A stretch of 64,000 nt of DNA, taken from Hydrogenophilales bacterium. Its GTDB lineage: Bacteria > Pseudomonadota > Gammaproteobacteria > Burkholderiales > Eutrophovitaceae. Under the pieces are notes generated by a model that saw only the letters and a program-made list of their open reading frames with translations, made no database searches and was not told where the DNA came from. Positions 8,860-16,983 of the stretch are shown here, in pieces (position 1 is the first letter of the stretch; each line of letters starts with the position of its first letter). Location of the stretch: contig CACOJS010000005.1 of the NCBI GenBank assembly GCA_902627495.1, positions 62,001 through 126,000 on the forward strand, read 5' to 3'. A program made the position numbers and the translations under genes.

Positions 8860-11800
8860 ATGGTCATATCAGATATTTCTATAAGACGCCCAGTTTTAGC
8901 GACAGTAATGAGTTTACTCATTGTTTTGTTAGGGATGATTTGTTTTGATCGTTTATCTGTAAGAGAGTACCCAAAAATTGATCCACCAACAGTGTCTGTT
9001 AGAACTGTCTATAAAGGGGCTACAGCAGAGATAGTCGAAAGCGTTATAACTACACCAATTGAGGACGCACTTTCGGGGATTGAGGGAATAAAAACGATCA
9101 AATCACAAAGCCGGGAAGAAGTGAGTAAAATTACAGTTACGTTCAATATTAAACGCGACGTAGATGCAGCCGCTAATGATGTTCGGGATCGAGTCTCAAG
9201 AGTAAAGGTGCTTTTGCCAAATCAGGCCGATGATCCTGTGGTCAGGAAAATTGAGGCTGACGCATGGCCTGTTATGTGGATCGCAGTCACAAGCGATCGT
9301 CACTCTCCCATGGAATTGTCTGACTACTGTGACCGCTATTTGGTGGATCCGATTAAAACAGTCCCCGGTGTCGCAACAGTCATAATTGGGGGCGAGAGAA
9401 AATACGCAATGCGCATATGGTTAGATAGAGACAGATTGGCAGCGTTTGGGCTAAGTGCACAAGATGTTGAAAGAGCGTTGTATGAGCAAAACCTAGATTC
9501 ACCCGGAGGGCGTATTGAAAGTTCGGAGAGAGAGTTGACGGTTCTGGCAAAAACAGACTTGGGAAGTCCTGAGGCTTTCAACAACATGATCATAAGAGAA
9601 TCAGAGGGGTACCCAATAAGATTAAAAGACGTAGGGTACGCTAAACCGGGTCCCTACGAGAACAGGAAAATAGTTAGAGTTAGGGGCGATGAGGCTATTG
9701 GATTGGGGGTTGTTAAACAGTCAACTGGTAATACTTTAGAAATTGCCCAAAGTGTTAGAGAGTTGGTTCCGAAGTTAGCAAAGGGATTGCCAGACGGCAT
9801 GAAAGCCTATGTTGTTGTGGATAATTCGGAATTTATAGATGCCTCGATATTAGCTGTGTATAAGGTGCTATTAGAGGCACTAGCACTTGTAATGTTGGTA
9901 ATCTTTGTATTCTTAAGAAATATAAGGGCGGCCTTAATTCCAGCGGTTACCATCCCGGTGTCCTTAATAGGTTCTTTCTTTTTCTTGTACGCCATGGGGT
10001 TTTCCGTGAATGTTTTAACCCTGCTTGGAATTGTGTTGGCGGTAGGACTTGTAGTGGACGATGCCATAGTAATGCTCGAAAATATTCATCGACAGATCGA
10101 AGGAGGCGAAACCCCATACCGTGCAGCATTAGCCGGAGCTAAAGAAATAGGATTTGCCGTTATGGCAATGACTATTACTCTTGTAGCAGTCTTTGCTCCT
10201 CTCGTTTTTATGAGCGGCAGGGTTGGCCAGTTATTCATCGAGTTTGCTCTTACTGTTGCAGCTGCAGTTCTCGTTTCAGGTTTTGTGGCTCTTACTTTAA
10301 CTCCAATGATGTGTTCAAAGCTATTGAGGGAAAATGATAACCAAGGAAAGTTTTATGCGATGACTGAGCAGTTTTTCTTGGGGATGAATAATCTATATCG
10401 TTTGTTTCTTCGAGGGGCACTTAGGGGAAGGGCCTTAGTAGTAATAATGTTTTTTGGGGTTTTTGCCTCGATGGTCTGGCTTTTTGTTGAACTGAAATCA
10501 GAATTGTCACCAGTTGAAGATCGTGGAGTATTTATGGCTTTTGCGGTAGCACCTGAAGGGTCCACGATGCAATATACTGATAGATATATGAGGGTAATTG
10601 GGCAGATGGTCAACCAAATACCAGAAGTTGATACCCTTTTTGAGGTAGTTGCCCCAGGCTTAGATCGACCCAATCCAGTTAATTTTGCAATCGGATTCGC
10701 CGTGCTTAAACATTGGGATGAACGTAATAAAAAGCAGATGGAAATTACCAAAGAACTCACACCTAAACTATTTGGAGGTTTGCCAGGAGTAATTAGTTTT
10801 TCGGTAAATCCACCATCACTTGGGGCAAGTTTTTTATCTAAACAACTTGAATATGTCATTTACGGAACAAGCTATATGGAATTACAGGGTTACGTAACAA
10901 AAATGTTAGCAGAGATGTCTCAATATCCGGGGGTAAATGGGCTGGACACTGATTTGAAATTGAACAAGCCTCAACTTAAGGTAAATGTGGATCGAGATAA
11001 AGCGGCAGCTCTCGGTATTTCGATGGACAATATCGGTAGTACACTGGAGATTTTACTTGGTGGACGAAATGTAACCCGCTATAAACGAGAGGGTAAGCAA
11101 TATGATGTGGTAGTACAGATGGAGGAAGGTGATAGGCGTCAACCAACCGACTTGACATCCATTTACGTAAGAGGATCATCTGGAGAGTTAGTTCAGCTGT
11201 CAAACATAGTTCAGTTAGTGGAATCTGTTGCTCCAAAAGAATTAAACCATTTCAATAAGTTTAGGGCAGCTACAATTACAGGAAACGTGAGCCCCGGTTA
11301 TAGTCTGGGAGATGTTTTAGGGAAGATGGACCAGGTTGCTCAGAAAGTGCTCCCACCTGGGGTAATCACTGATCTAAATGGACAGTCCCGTGAATTTCGT
11401 GAAACAGGAATGGATATGTATGTCACCTTAGTATTGGCACTCATATTTATCTATCTAGTCTTGGCAGCCCAGTTCGAAAGTTTTGTTGGGCCATTTGTGA
11501 TAATGCTCACAGTTCCTCTTGCTTTCACAGGGGCTCTTTTAGCTATGTATGTTAATTCAAAGCTTGGGAACGGAGGAAGTTTAAATGTATACACAAGGAT
11601 AGGTTTGGTCATGTTGGTTGGCTTAATAACTAAACATGGAATTCTTATTGTGGAGTTTGCTAATCAACTGCGTCGGCGTGGGTTACCGAAGTTTGAAGCG
11701 ATTGTTGAGGCATGTACTTTAAGGTTGCGTCCGATACTGATGACTACTTTTGCCACGGTTCTCGGAGCGTTGCCTCTAGCCTTATCTGTTGGTGCAGGCT

Positions 11801-11970
11801 CTGAAGCGAGACAGGCAATTGGTTGGGTAGTGGTGGGCGGAATGACACTTGGAACCATCTTAACACTGTTCATTATTCCAGTGTTTTATTCCATAATTGT
11901 TAGAAAAACCCCTAAGATTCAGGGGGACAGCATGGGAGATACGAAAACACGCCGGGCAAGCAGTGCCTGA
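8860..11970 (+). CDS. RND multidrug efflux permease (AcrB/MexF family)
   Basis: This proton-driven inner-membrane trimeric exporter has 1036 residues, the family norm. It starts with the typical cytoplasmic end ISDISIRRPVLATVMSLL. TM4 contains GLVVDDAIVMLENI, whose Asp pair corresponds to the proton-relay residues D407/D408 of AcrB. TM10 contains MLVGLITKHGILIVEFAN, whose Lys corresponds to AcrB K940. Two large periplasmic loops lie after TM1 and TM7. ATG 8860 follows the adaptor gene by 25 bases. The substrate cannot be predicted from sequence. Drug, dye, solvent or lipid export are all possible. Confidence 0.95.
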   Translation: MVISDISIRRPVLATVMSLLIVLLGMICFDRLSVREYPKIDPPTVSVRTVYKGATAEIVESVITTPIEDALSGIEGIKTIKSQSREEVSKITVTFNIKRDVDAAANDVRDRVSRVKVLLPNQADDPVVRKIEADAWPVMWIAVTSDRHSPMELSDYCDRYLVDPIKTVPGVATVIIGGERKYAMRIWLDRDRLAAFGLSAQDVERALYEQNLDSPGGRIESSERELTVLAKTDLGSPEAFNNMIIRESEGYPIRLKDVGYAKPGPYENRKIVRVRGDEAIGLGVVKQSTGNTLEIAQSVRELVPKLAKGLPDGMKAYVVVDNSEFIDASILAVYKVLLEALALVMLVIFVFLRNIRAALIPAVTIPVSLIGSFFFLYAMGFSVNVLTLLGIVLAVGLVVDDAIVMLENIHRQIEGGETPYRAALAGAKEIGFAVMAMTITLVAVFAPLVFMSGRVGQLFIEFALTVAAAVLVSGFVALTLTPMMCSKLLRENDNQGKFYAMTEQFFLGMNNLYRLFLRGALRGRALVVIMFFGVFASMVWLFVELKSELSPVEDRGVFMAFAVAPEGSTMQYTDRYMRVIGQMVNQIPEVDTLFEVVAPGLDRPNPVNFAIGFAVLKHWDERNKKQMEITKELTPKLFGGLPGVISFSVNPPSLGASFLSKQLEYVIYGTSYMELQGYVTKMLAEMSQYPGVNGLDTDLKLNKPQLKVNVDRDKAAALGISMDNIGSTLEILLGGRNVTRYKREGKQYDVVVQMEEGDRRQPTDLTSIYVRGSSGELVQLSNIVQLVESVAPKELNHFNKFRAATITGNVSPGYSLGDVLGKMDQVAQKVLPPGVITDLNGQSREFRETGMDMYVTLVLALIFIYLVLAAQFESFVGPFVIMLTVPLAFTGALLAMYVNSKLGNGGSLNVYTRIGLVMLVGLITKHGILIVEFANQLRRRGLPKFEAIVEACTLRLRPILMTTFATVLGALPLALSVGAGSEARQAIGWVVVGGMTLGTILTLFIIPVFYSIIVRKTPKIQGDSMGDTKTRRASSA

Positions 11971-12035
11971 AATTCTTTTTTTTGATGATTGATTAAACTG
12001 TTTGGACATCTATCGCCCGGTTTATAATTTTAATT

Positions 12036-12063
12036 GAGAGATGCAAACGGGTTACAATCTCTC
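12036..12063. repeat. Inverted repeat between the convergent RND pump and FAD-dehydrogenase genes
   Basis: GAGAGAT (12036-12042) and ATCTCTC (12057-12063) form a 7-bp stem with a 14-base loop. A second pair, TTAAGGT (12077-12083) and ACCTTAA (12099-12105), overlaps the stop codon of the minus-strand gene. Neither is followed by a T-run on either strand. They may mark the 3' ends of the convergent transcripts or may be chance. Confidence 0.3.
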
Positions 12064-12101
12064 CCATTTAAGTGACTTAAGGTTAGGCTGAGTAGGTTAC
12101 C

Positions 12102-13487
12102 TTAAATGCTAAATATTTTTCCCGGATTCATTATATTTGAAGGGTCTAAAGCTTTTTTGATTTGACGCATTACCGCAACGGCGTCTCCATGCTCGGCAGT
12201 AAGGAATTTCATTTTACCAATGCCTATTCCGTGCTCACCAGTGCAGGTTCCATCCATTGCTAATGCCCGCATTACTAGCCGTTCATTTAATCTTTCTGCT
12301 TCCGCTAGCTCTTTGGGATTTTCCCGATCAATAACAAAACCAAGGTGGAAATTTCCATCACCAACGTGCCCAACCAGAGGTGCTATTAAGAAGCTTTCGT
12401 CTAGATCTTTCTTCGTTTCGAGGATACAGTCAGTCAAGCTAGAAATTGGTACGCAAACGTCTGTTGCCCAAATCTCACACCCGGGTCGAATAGATTTGGT
12501 TGCATAGGTTACATCATGTCTGGCAGCCCATAGCTTAGTCCTCTCCTCTGGTTTGGTGGTCCATTTAAACTCGCCACCATTATTTTCCGAAGCAATACTT
12601 TGCAGGAGCTCAGCCTGTTCTGTCACTCCATTATCAGTACCATGGAATTCTATAAAAAGAGTATCTTTAACTGGATACGTAAGGTCAGAATATTTATTTA
12701 CAGCATCCATTTGCACGTCGTCTAACAATTCAATTCTCGCTACTGGAATCCCAAGTTGAATTGTTTGAATTACCGTATCCACCGCCCCTTTTATCGATTC
12801 AAATGAGCAAACTGCAGAGGCCATTGCTTCTGGGACACCATAAAGACGCAAGGTTACTTCTGTAATTATTCCTAGAGTCCCCTCCGATCCAACGAATAAT
12901 CTGGTAAGGTCATAACCCGCTGCTGATTTTCTGGCACGTTTTGATGTGCGAATTATTCGCCCATCTGCAAGAACTACCGTCAGTCCTAAAACATTCTCCC
13001 GCATGGTTCCGTACCGAACGGCATTTGTCCCCGATGCACGAGTAGCCGCCATACCTCCTAGTGAGGCGTCTGCCCCAGGGTCAATAGGAAAGAATATTCC
13101 CTGATCTCTTATATATTCATTCAATTGTTTTCTTGTTACTCTTGCCTGAACAGTACAATCTAGGTCTGCTGGATTTACCCGCAATACCTCATTCATATTT
13201 TCAAGATCAACAACAACTCCACCTCGGTGTGGCACTACATTACCTTCCAAACCAGTTCCCGTTCCATAAGCAACCACTGGGGTATTGTACTGTGCACATA
13301 CTCGGACAATATCAGAGACCTCCTCTGTAGATGTTGGGAAAACTACCGCATCAGGCTGTCTGGGGTGGTGCCAAGATTCATCTCTACTATGGGTATCTCT
13401 TACTGTTTTATTTGTAGACACCCTGTCTCCCAGTAGTGTGCGGAGTTCATCAATTGTGTTTTCAAGATTCTGAGTGACCGCTACCAT
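12102..13487 (-). CDS. FAD-linked D-2-hydroxyacid dehydrogenase (D-lactate/glycolate oxidase GlcD family)
   Basis: The 461-residue flavoprotein oxidises a D-2-hydroxyacid (D-lactate, glycolate, D-2-hydroxyglutarate or similar) to the 2-ketoacid, usually passing electrons to a cytochrome or quinone. The PCMH-type FAD-binding domain is near 35-215, including GTGTGLEGNVVPHRGGVVVDL and DPGADASLGGMAATRASGTNAVRYG. The C-terminal FAD-oxidase domain has the metal-binding GHVGDGNFH and ends with CTGEHGIGIGK. ATG 13487 has AAGGAAG just upstream. No glcE or glcF genes adjoin, so it resembles the stand-alone D-lactate dehydrogenase type. It is the last gene of a minus-strand trio with a mandelate-racemase-like enzyme and a 2-ketoacid reductase. 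Confidence 0.88.
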   Translation of the reverse strand: MVAVTQNLENTIDELRTLLGDRVSTNKTVRDTHSRDESWHHPRQPDAVVFPTSTEEVSDIVRVCAQYNTPVVAYGTGTGLEGNVVPHRGGVVVDLENMNEVLRVNPADLDCTVQARVTRKQLNEYIRDQGIFFPIDPGADASLGGMAATRASGTNAVRYGTMRENVLGLTVVLADGRIIRTSKRARKSAAGYDLTRLFVGSEGTLGIITEVTLRLYGVPEAMASAVCSFESIKGAVDTVIQTIQLGIPVARIELLDDVQMDAVNKYSDLTYPVKDTLFIEFHGTDNGVTEQAELLQSIASENNGGEFKWTTKPEERTKLWAARHDVTYATKSIRPGCEIWATDVCVPISSLTDCILETKKDLDESFLIAPLVGHVGDGNFHLGFVIDRENPKELAEAERLNERLVMRALAMDGTCTGEHGIGIGKMKFLTAEHGDAVAVMRQIKKALDPSNIMNPGKIFSI

Positions 13488-13523
13488 ATGGACTTCCTTT
13501 GTTATCTTTTTAAAAAAATTTAT

Positions 13524-14621
13524 TTATTGTATCAAATATTTTTGAACTGCTCTCTCGTCCCAATTTATCCCCGTCCCTGGGGTATTGGGAGTAATCACAA
13601 AACCATCTCGAACTTCAATAGGATTTTTCATGATTGGTGAGGCCCAGTCAACATACTCAAGCCAATGACAACTTGCTGTCGCCGAAAGTAGATGGCAGCT
13701 GATCTCTGGAAACAAATGACTAGACAAATCTATATCATTTACGTGAGCTAATGACGCTGCTTCAAGCCATCCTGTTACTCCCCCAATTCTCTGGACGTCA
13801 GGCATATAGTAGTCTGCCGCCATTAGATCAATGGCTTTCTGCATCTCATAGGTATTAATCATATTTTCACCAATCTGCAAAGGCGTTCCAATCTCAGCAG
13901 CTATTTTGGCAAACCCTTCGTAGTTATCATGTCTTATAGGGTCTTCAATCCAATATAATCCTTCGTGATCTAGTGATTGGCAACGCTGGATTGCCTCATT
14001 TAGATTAAGACTCTGATTAAAATCAACCATTAATTGAGTATTTTCGCCAATGTAATCCTGAATATTTCTAATAGCCGCAAGGTCTTCTTTGAAATCGGAC
14101 CGGCCTAATCTTGCTTTCACTGCTGTGAAGCCACCCTCACCGACTAGTTTTGAAGCTTCTACACCAGTGGTTTTTGGATCTTGAAGAAACAAGCCACAGC
14201 TATTGTAAGCTCTGATCGGTTTTGGTGTTCCTCCCAGAACGCTGGCAAGCGGTTGATTGAGATGCTGGGAGAACACATCCCAGCAAGCCATATCAATTCC
14301 CGCTAAAACTTGCCCAAGGATTCCTCCAGTATTATGCAATTTAAATTTTTGTTTGAGAGTTTTATTGATATCAAGAGGAGCAATTAGGTGGCCAACAATA
14401 GTTTCACTGATTTCAGTAACACAGCTTACGGTCGGTTGAAGCATAGATTTGGAATATGTAAACAAATAAGAGTGACCCACTAGTCCCTGGTTGGTCTCCA
14501 AATCGATCAAAACCATTGCAGCGTCTTCAATTCTGGCACTTGCCGTTGCTGGTACTATTCTAAAAGGGGCTAGCACAGACCTAGCCTTTAACTTGGTGAT
14601 CTTTAGCTGAGAGTTTTGCAT
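13524..14621 (-). CDS. Enolase-superfamily enzyme, mandelate racemase subgroup, with Arg replacing the catalytic Lys166
   Basis: Enolase-superfamily enzymes abstract a proton alpha to a carboxylate using Mg2+. This 365-residue protein matches Pseudomonas putida mandelate racemase with a constant offset of five at the active-site positions I remember. Metal ligands are Asp200 (VDFNQ), Glu226 (WIEDP) and Glu252 (GEN). The Asp275 (MPDVQRIGG) and His302 (SSHLFPE) dyad is present, as is Glu322 (CHWLE). The exception is the KxK motif, which reads K169-A-R171, so the Lys166 equivalent is Arg. ATG 14621 has GAGG six bases upstream and lies 17 bases after the PanE-like gene. Substrate is unknown; a hydroxyacid racemase or acid-sugar dehydratase is possible. 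Confidence 0.85.
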   Translation of the reverse strand: MQNSQLKITKLKARSVLAPFRIVPATASARIEDAAMVLIDLETNQGLVGHSYLFTYSKSMLQPTVSCVTEISETIVGHLIAPLDINKTLKQKFKLHNTGGILGQVLAGIDMACWDVFSQHLNQPLASVLGGTPKPIRAYNSCGLFLQDPKTTGVEASKLVGEGGFTAVKARLGRSDFKEDLAAIRNIQDYIGENTQLMVDFNQSLNLNEAIQRCQSLDHEGLYWIEDPIRHDNYEGFAKIAAEIGTPLQIGENMINTYEMQKAIDLMAADYYMPDVQRIGGVTGWLEAASLAHVNDIDLSSHLFPEISCHLLSATASCHWLEYVDWASPIMKNPIEVRDGFVITPNTPGTGINWDERAVQKYLIQ

Positions 14622-14638
14622 TTTTTTCCTCGAGTAAT

Positions 14639-15574
14639 TTAAGTCTGCAGCATTGGATGGCGGCCGTCTTTGTGGTGCTTAAGTGCTGCATAAATAAACT
14701 GGTTGGCAGGTGTTGAAACACCTAGTTGTTTTCCCAACTCCACGACCTTGCCAGCAAACCATGGTAGTTCTAGTTTGGAGTGTCGTCTGAGGTCACCACA
14801 CATTGATGCAACCATTGTTGCTGGAAGTTTATCGATATTCTCAAGTTGTTGCTCCAGCATATTATTCGGCAGCTTAGCTCCTTTTTGTAAACCTACTTTG
14901 ATTACTTCTTCCATGATTTCAGTCATGACAGCCTTAGTGTCGGGGTCCTCCCGGTTTGGACCAATAGGTAATCTTGTAAGTGCTGTGATAGAAGACATGG
15001 TAACTAATTGCACAAATTTCTCCCAAATTGAGGTATTGATATCGTCTGAGATATTCGCATTAACTTTAGCATTGTGGCAAGCGGCGAGGAAATCGGAAGT
15101 TCTTTGAGATTTCTTTCCATCTAGTTCTCCAAACGTTAACGATGCCATTTTGCCGTTGTGCCTTATTACCCCAGACTCCTCAATAAGAGCGGCTATTCTT
15201 GAGACACCGCCCACGACGTGCGATGCGTCGAGGTTATTTAGTAGGGTCTCGACTGCAACAACTCCATTTTGAAGTGAAATAACAGCTGTGCTGCTTTTCA
15301 ATAGAGGGGGCAACAGACTGATGGCATCGTCTGTTGCCCAAAGTTTGACGCAGATTAATACTATATCCGACGGTCCTATATCTTCAGGATTTTGGGAGCA
15401 GTTTAGATCCCTGAGATGCATGTCTCCCAGCGGTGAAAGAATTTTCAACCCTGAAGTTTTCATGGCTCTTAGGTGATCTCCTCTTGCTATAAAATGAACA
15501 TCTTCCCCTGCTTCCAGAAGCCGTCCACCAAAGTAACCCCCAACCCCGCCAGCTCCAACTATAACTATTTTCAT
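14639..15574 (-). CDS. 2-dehydropantoate 2-reductase family protein (PanE/ApbA-like)
   Basis: Members reduce 2-ketoacids, classically ketopantoate to pantoate, with NADPH. The 311-residue protein has the N-terminal Rossmann motif IVGAGGVGGYFGGRL (residues 4-18). Its C-terminal helical domain begins with WEKFVQLVTMSS, containing the conserved Lys, and includes LPWFAGKVVELGKQLGVSTPAN. ATG 15574 is preferred over TTG 15586, because MKIVIVGAGG is the family start and GGGA lies just upstream. It is the first gene of a trio with a racemase-like enzyme and a FAD-dehydrogenase. Its job may therefore be a catabolic 2-ketoacid reduction rather than pantothenate synthesis; no other pan genes are near. 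Confidence 0.85.
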   Translation of the reverse strand: MKIVIVGAGGVGGYFGGRLLEAGEDVHFIARGDHLRAMKTSGLKILSPLGDMHLRDLNCSQNPEDIGPSDIVLICVKLWATDDAISLLPPLLKSSTAVISLQNGVVAVETLLNNLDASHVVGGVSRIAALIEESGVIRHNGKMASLTFGELDGKKSQRTSDFLAACHNAKVNANISDDINTSIWEKFVQLVTMSSITALTRLPIGPNREDPDTKAVMTEIMEEVIKVGLQKGAKLPNNMLEQQLENIDKLPATMVASMCGDLRRHSKLELPWFAGKVVELGKQLGVSTPANQFIYAALKHHKDGRHPMLQT

Positions 15575-15757
15575 TTTTTTTCCCAAGATATTGTGTAACG
15601 ATGCTTATTAAGAAATAACAATTAGATATAATAATATTACCGGATAGCTACGACATAAAAAACCATAAAAACATACTATTTCAAACATAATCTATATAAA
15701 GTTTCCCTGTACTGGGAACTTGTAACTTTGATCAAACGTTAATTGGAAAGAAAGCTA
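15575..15757. promoter_or_regulatory. Divergent intergenic region with a dyad
   Basis: This 183-base AT-rich gap separates the minus-strand trio from the plus-strand aminotransferase, so it should carry promoters for both directions. A dyad at 15700-15720 pairs AGTT/AACT and CCC/GGG across a short loop with one bulged T. It lies about 40 bases before the aminotransferase ATG and could be an operator. TATAAA-like sequence lies just upstream at 15694-15700. No regulator gene adjoins. Confidence 0.4.
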
Positions 15758-16951
15758 ATGCCAAATTTTGAAAACAAAAAATTCCTCACAGATTCTAGAT
15801 TGGCTGACAGGGTGGCAGATATTCACTCCTTTATTGTAGTCGACTTTATAACCCGTGCAAAAGCTATGGAGGCTGCTGGAAAAAGTATAGTGAATTTGGC
15901 TGTGGGAGAGCCTGATTTTGAGACACCTAGTCCGATAGTGAAAGCTGCAATGGAGACCTTGAAGGTCAACAGCATAAGGTATGGCCCTTCTCTAGGTAGT
16001 GATGCACTTAGAGAAAAAATTAGTGATTGGTATGAAACAAAATACGGCGTGGATTTGTCTCCTGGCCGAGTTGCTGTGACAAGTGGTTCATCGGCAGGGT
16101 TGCTTCTTGTAATGGGAGTCCTTTTGTCCCCTAAAGATGAAGTGATAATGGCTGACCCTGGCTATCCGTGTAACAGACATATCGTTAGGGCAATGGAGGG
16201 GCGGACTAGGAGTGTTCCAGTTGGACCAAACACGGGTTACCAATTAACTGCTGACCTGATAGCGGAGCATTGGACAGACAGGACAGTCGCGGCGATTGTC
16301 GCATCACCATCCAACCCCACAGGGACATTGATTTCTCACGAAGAGATGAAAAAGATTTGCTCGTTTGTTGAAAGTAAGAGTGGATCATTAATTGTTGATG
16401 AAATATATCACGGGCTAACTTTTGGGCTCGATGCCAAAACTGTTTTAGAAATTACCCAAAACGTATTTGTTATAAATAGTTTCTCAAAATATTTTGGAAT
16501 GACTGGTTGGAGGCTTGGCTGGATTGTTGCCCCCGAGCTGTTTATTAATGCGATAGAAAAGTTAGCACAGAATCTCTACATATCTAACTCCGATATTGCA
16601 CAACAGGCTGCTCTAGCAGCTTTCGACCCCAAAACTATCGAAATGGCAGAGGGTAACCGAAAAAAATATCAACAACAAAGGGAATTTCTTCTCCCTAGGC
16701 TAAAGAATCTGGGATTTATTATTCCTATTGATCCTCAAGGTGCCTTTTATATTTATTCTGACTGCTCTGCTTTTACTGGCGATAGTTACTCTTTTTGTTT
16801 AGATGTTTTAGAAAACGTTGGAGTTGCCATCGCCCCGGGAATAGATTTTGGAAATTACAGGGCCAAGGAACATGTGAGATTTTCATACACTAAACCAATT
16901 AATGTGCTAAAAGAAGGGCTAGATCGATTAGAAAGTTATTTAAAAAGATAG
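15758..16951 (+). CDS. Class I/II PLP-dependent aminotransferase
   Basis: This 397-residue fold-type I transaminase resembles aspartate/2-aminoadipate-type enzymes of subgroup I-gamma. It would move an amino group between an amino acid and a 2-ketoacid. Visible PLP-site residues are N186 (SPSNPTG), D214 and Y217 (VDEIYHG), the Schiff-base Lys244 in SFSKYFGMTGWRLGW, and the N-terminal AVGEPDFETP (48-57). ATG 15758 is preferred to TTG 15743, with GAAAG upstream at suitable spacing. It is divergent from the hydroxyacid/ketoacid trio and 32 bases upstream of a dehalogenase-like gene. The donor and acceptor cannot be read from sequence. Confidence 0.88.
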   Translation: MPNFENKKFLTDSRLADRVADIHSFIVVDFITRAKAMEAAGKSIVNLAVGEPDFETPSPIVKAAMETLKVNSIRYGPSLGSDALREKISDWYETKYGVDLSPGRVAVTSGSSAGLLLVMGVLLSPKDEVIMADPGYPCNRHIVRAMEGRTRSVPVGPNTGYQLTADLIAEHWTDRTVAAIVASPSNPTGTLISHEEMKKICSFVESKSGSLIVDEIYHGLTFGLDAKTVLEITQNVFVINSFSKYFGMTGWRLGWIVAPELFINAIEKLAQNLYISNSDIAQQAALAAFDPKTIEMAEGNRKKYQQQREFLLPRLKNLGFIIPIDPQGAFYIYSDCSAFTGDSYSFCLDVLENVGVAIAPGIDFGNYRAKEHVRFSYTKPINVLKEGLDRLESYLKR

Positions 16952-16983
16952 AATTATAGTTTGGAGGTCAGTATGGAGAGATT

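Noticed and set aside
10353-10859. A 168-codon minus-strand frame inside the RND pump gene
   Set aside because: It is fully contained in the conserved pump coding region and lacks any recognisable domain.
11954-11983. GGGCA/TGCCT hairpin followed by a run of T at the 3' end of the RND pump gene, as a terminator
   Set aside because: The stem is only five pairs including one G-T, and the T-run begins seven bases after it; too weak to call.
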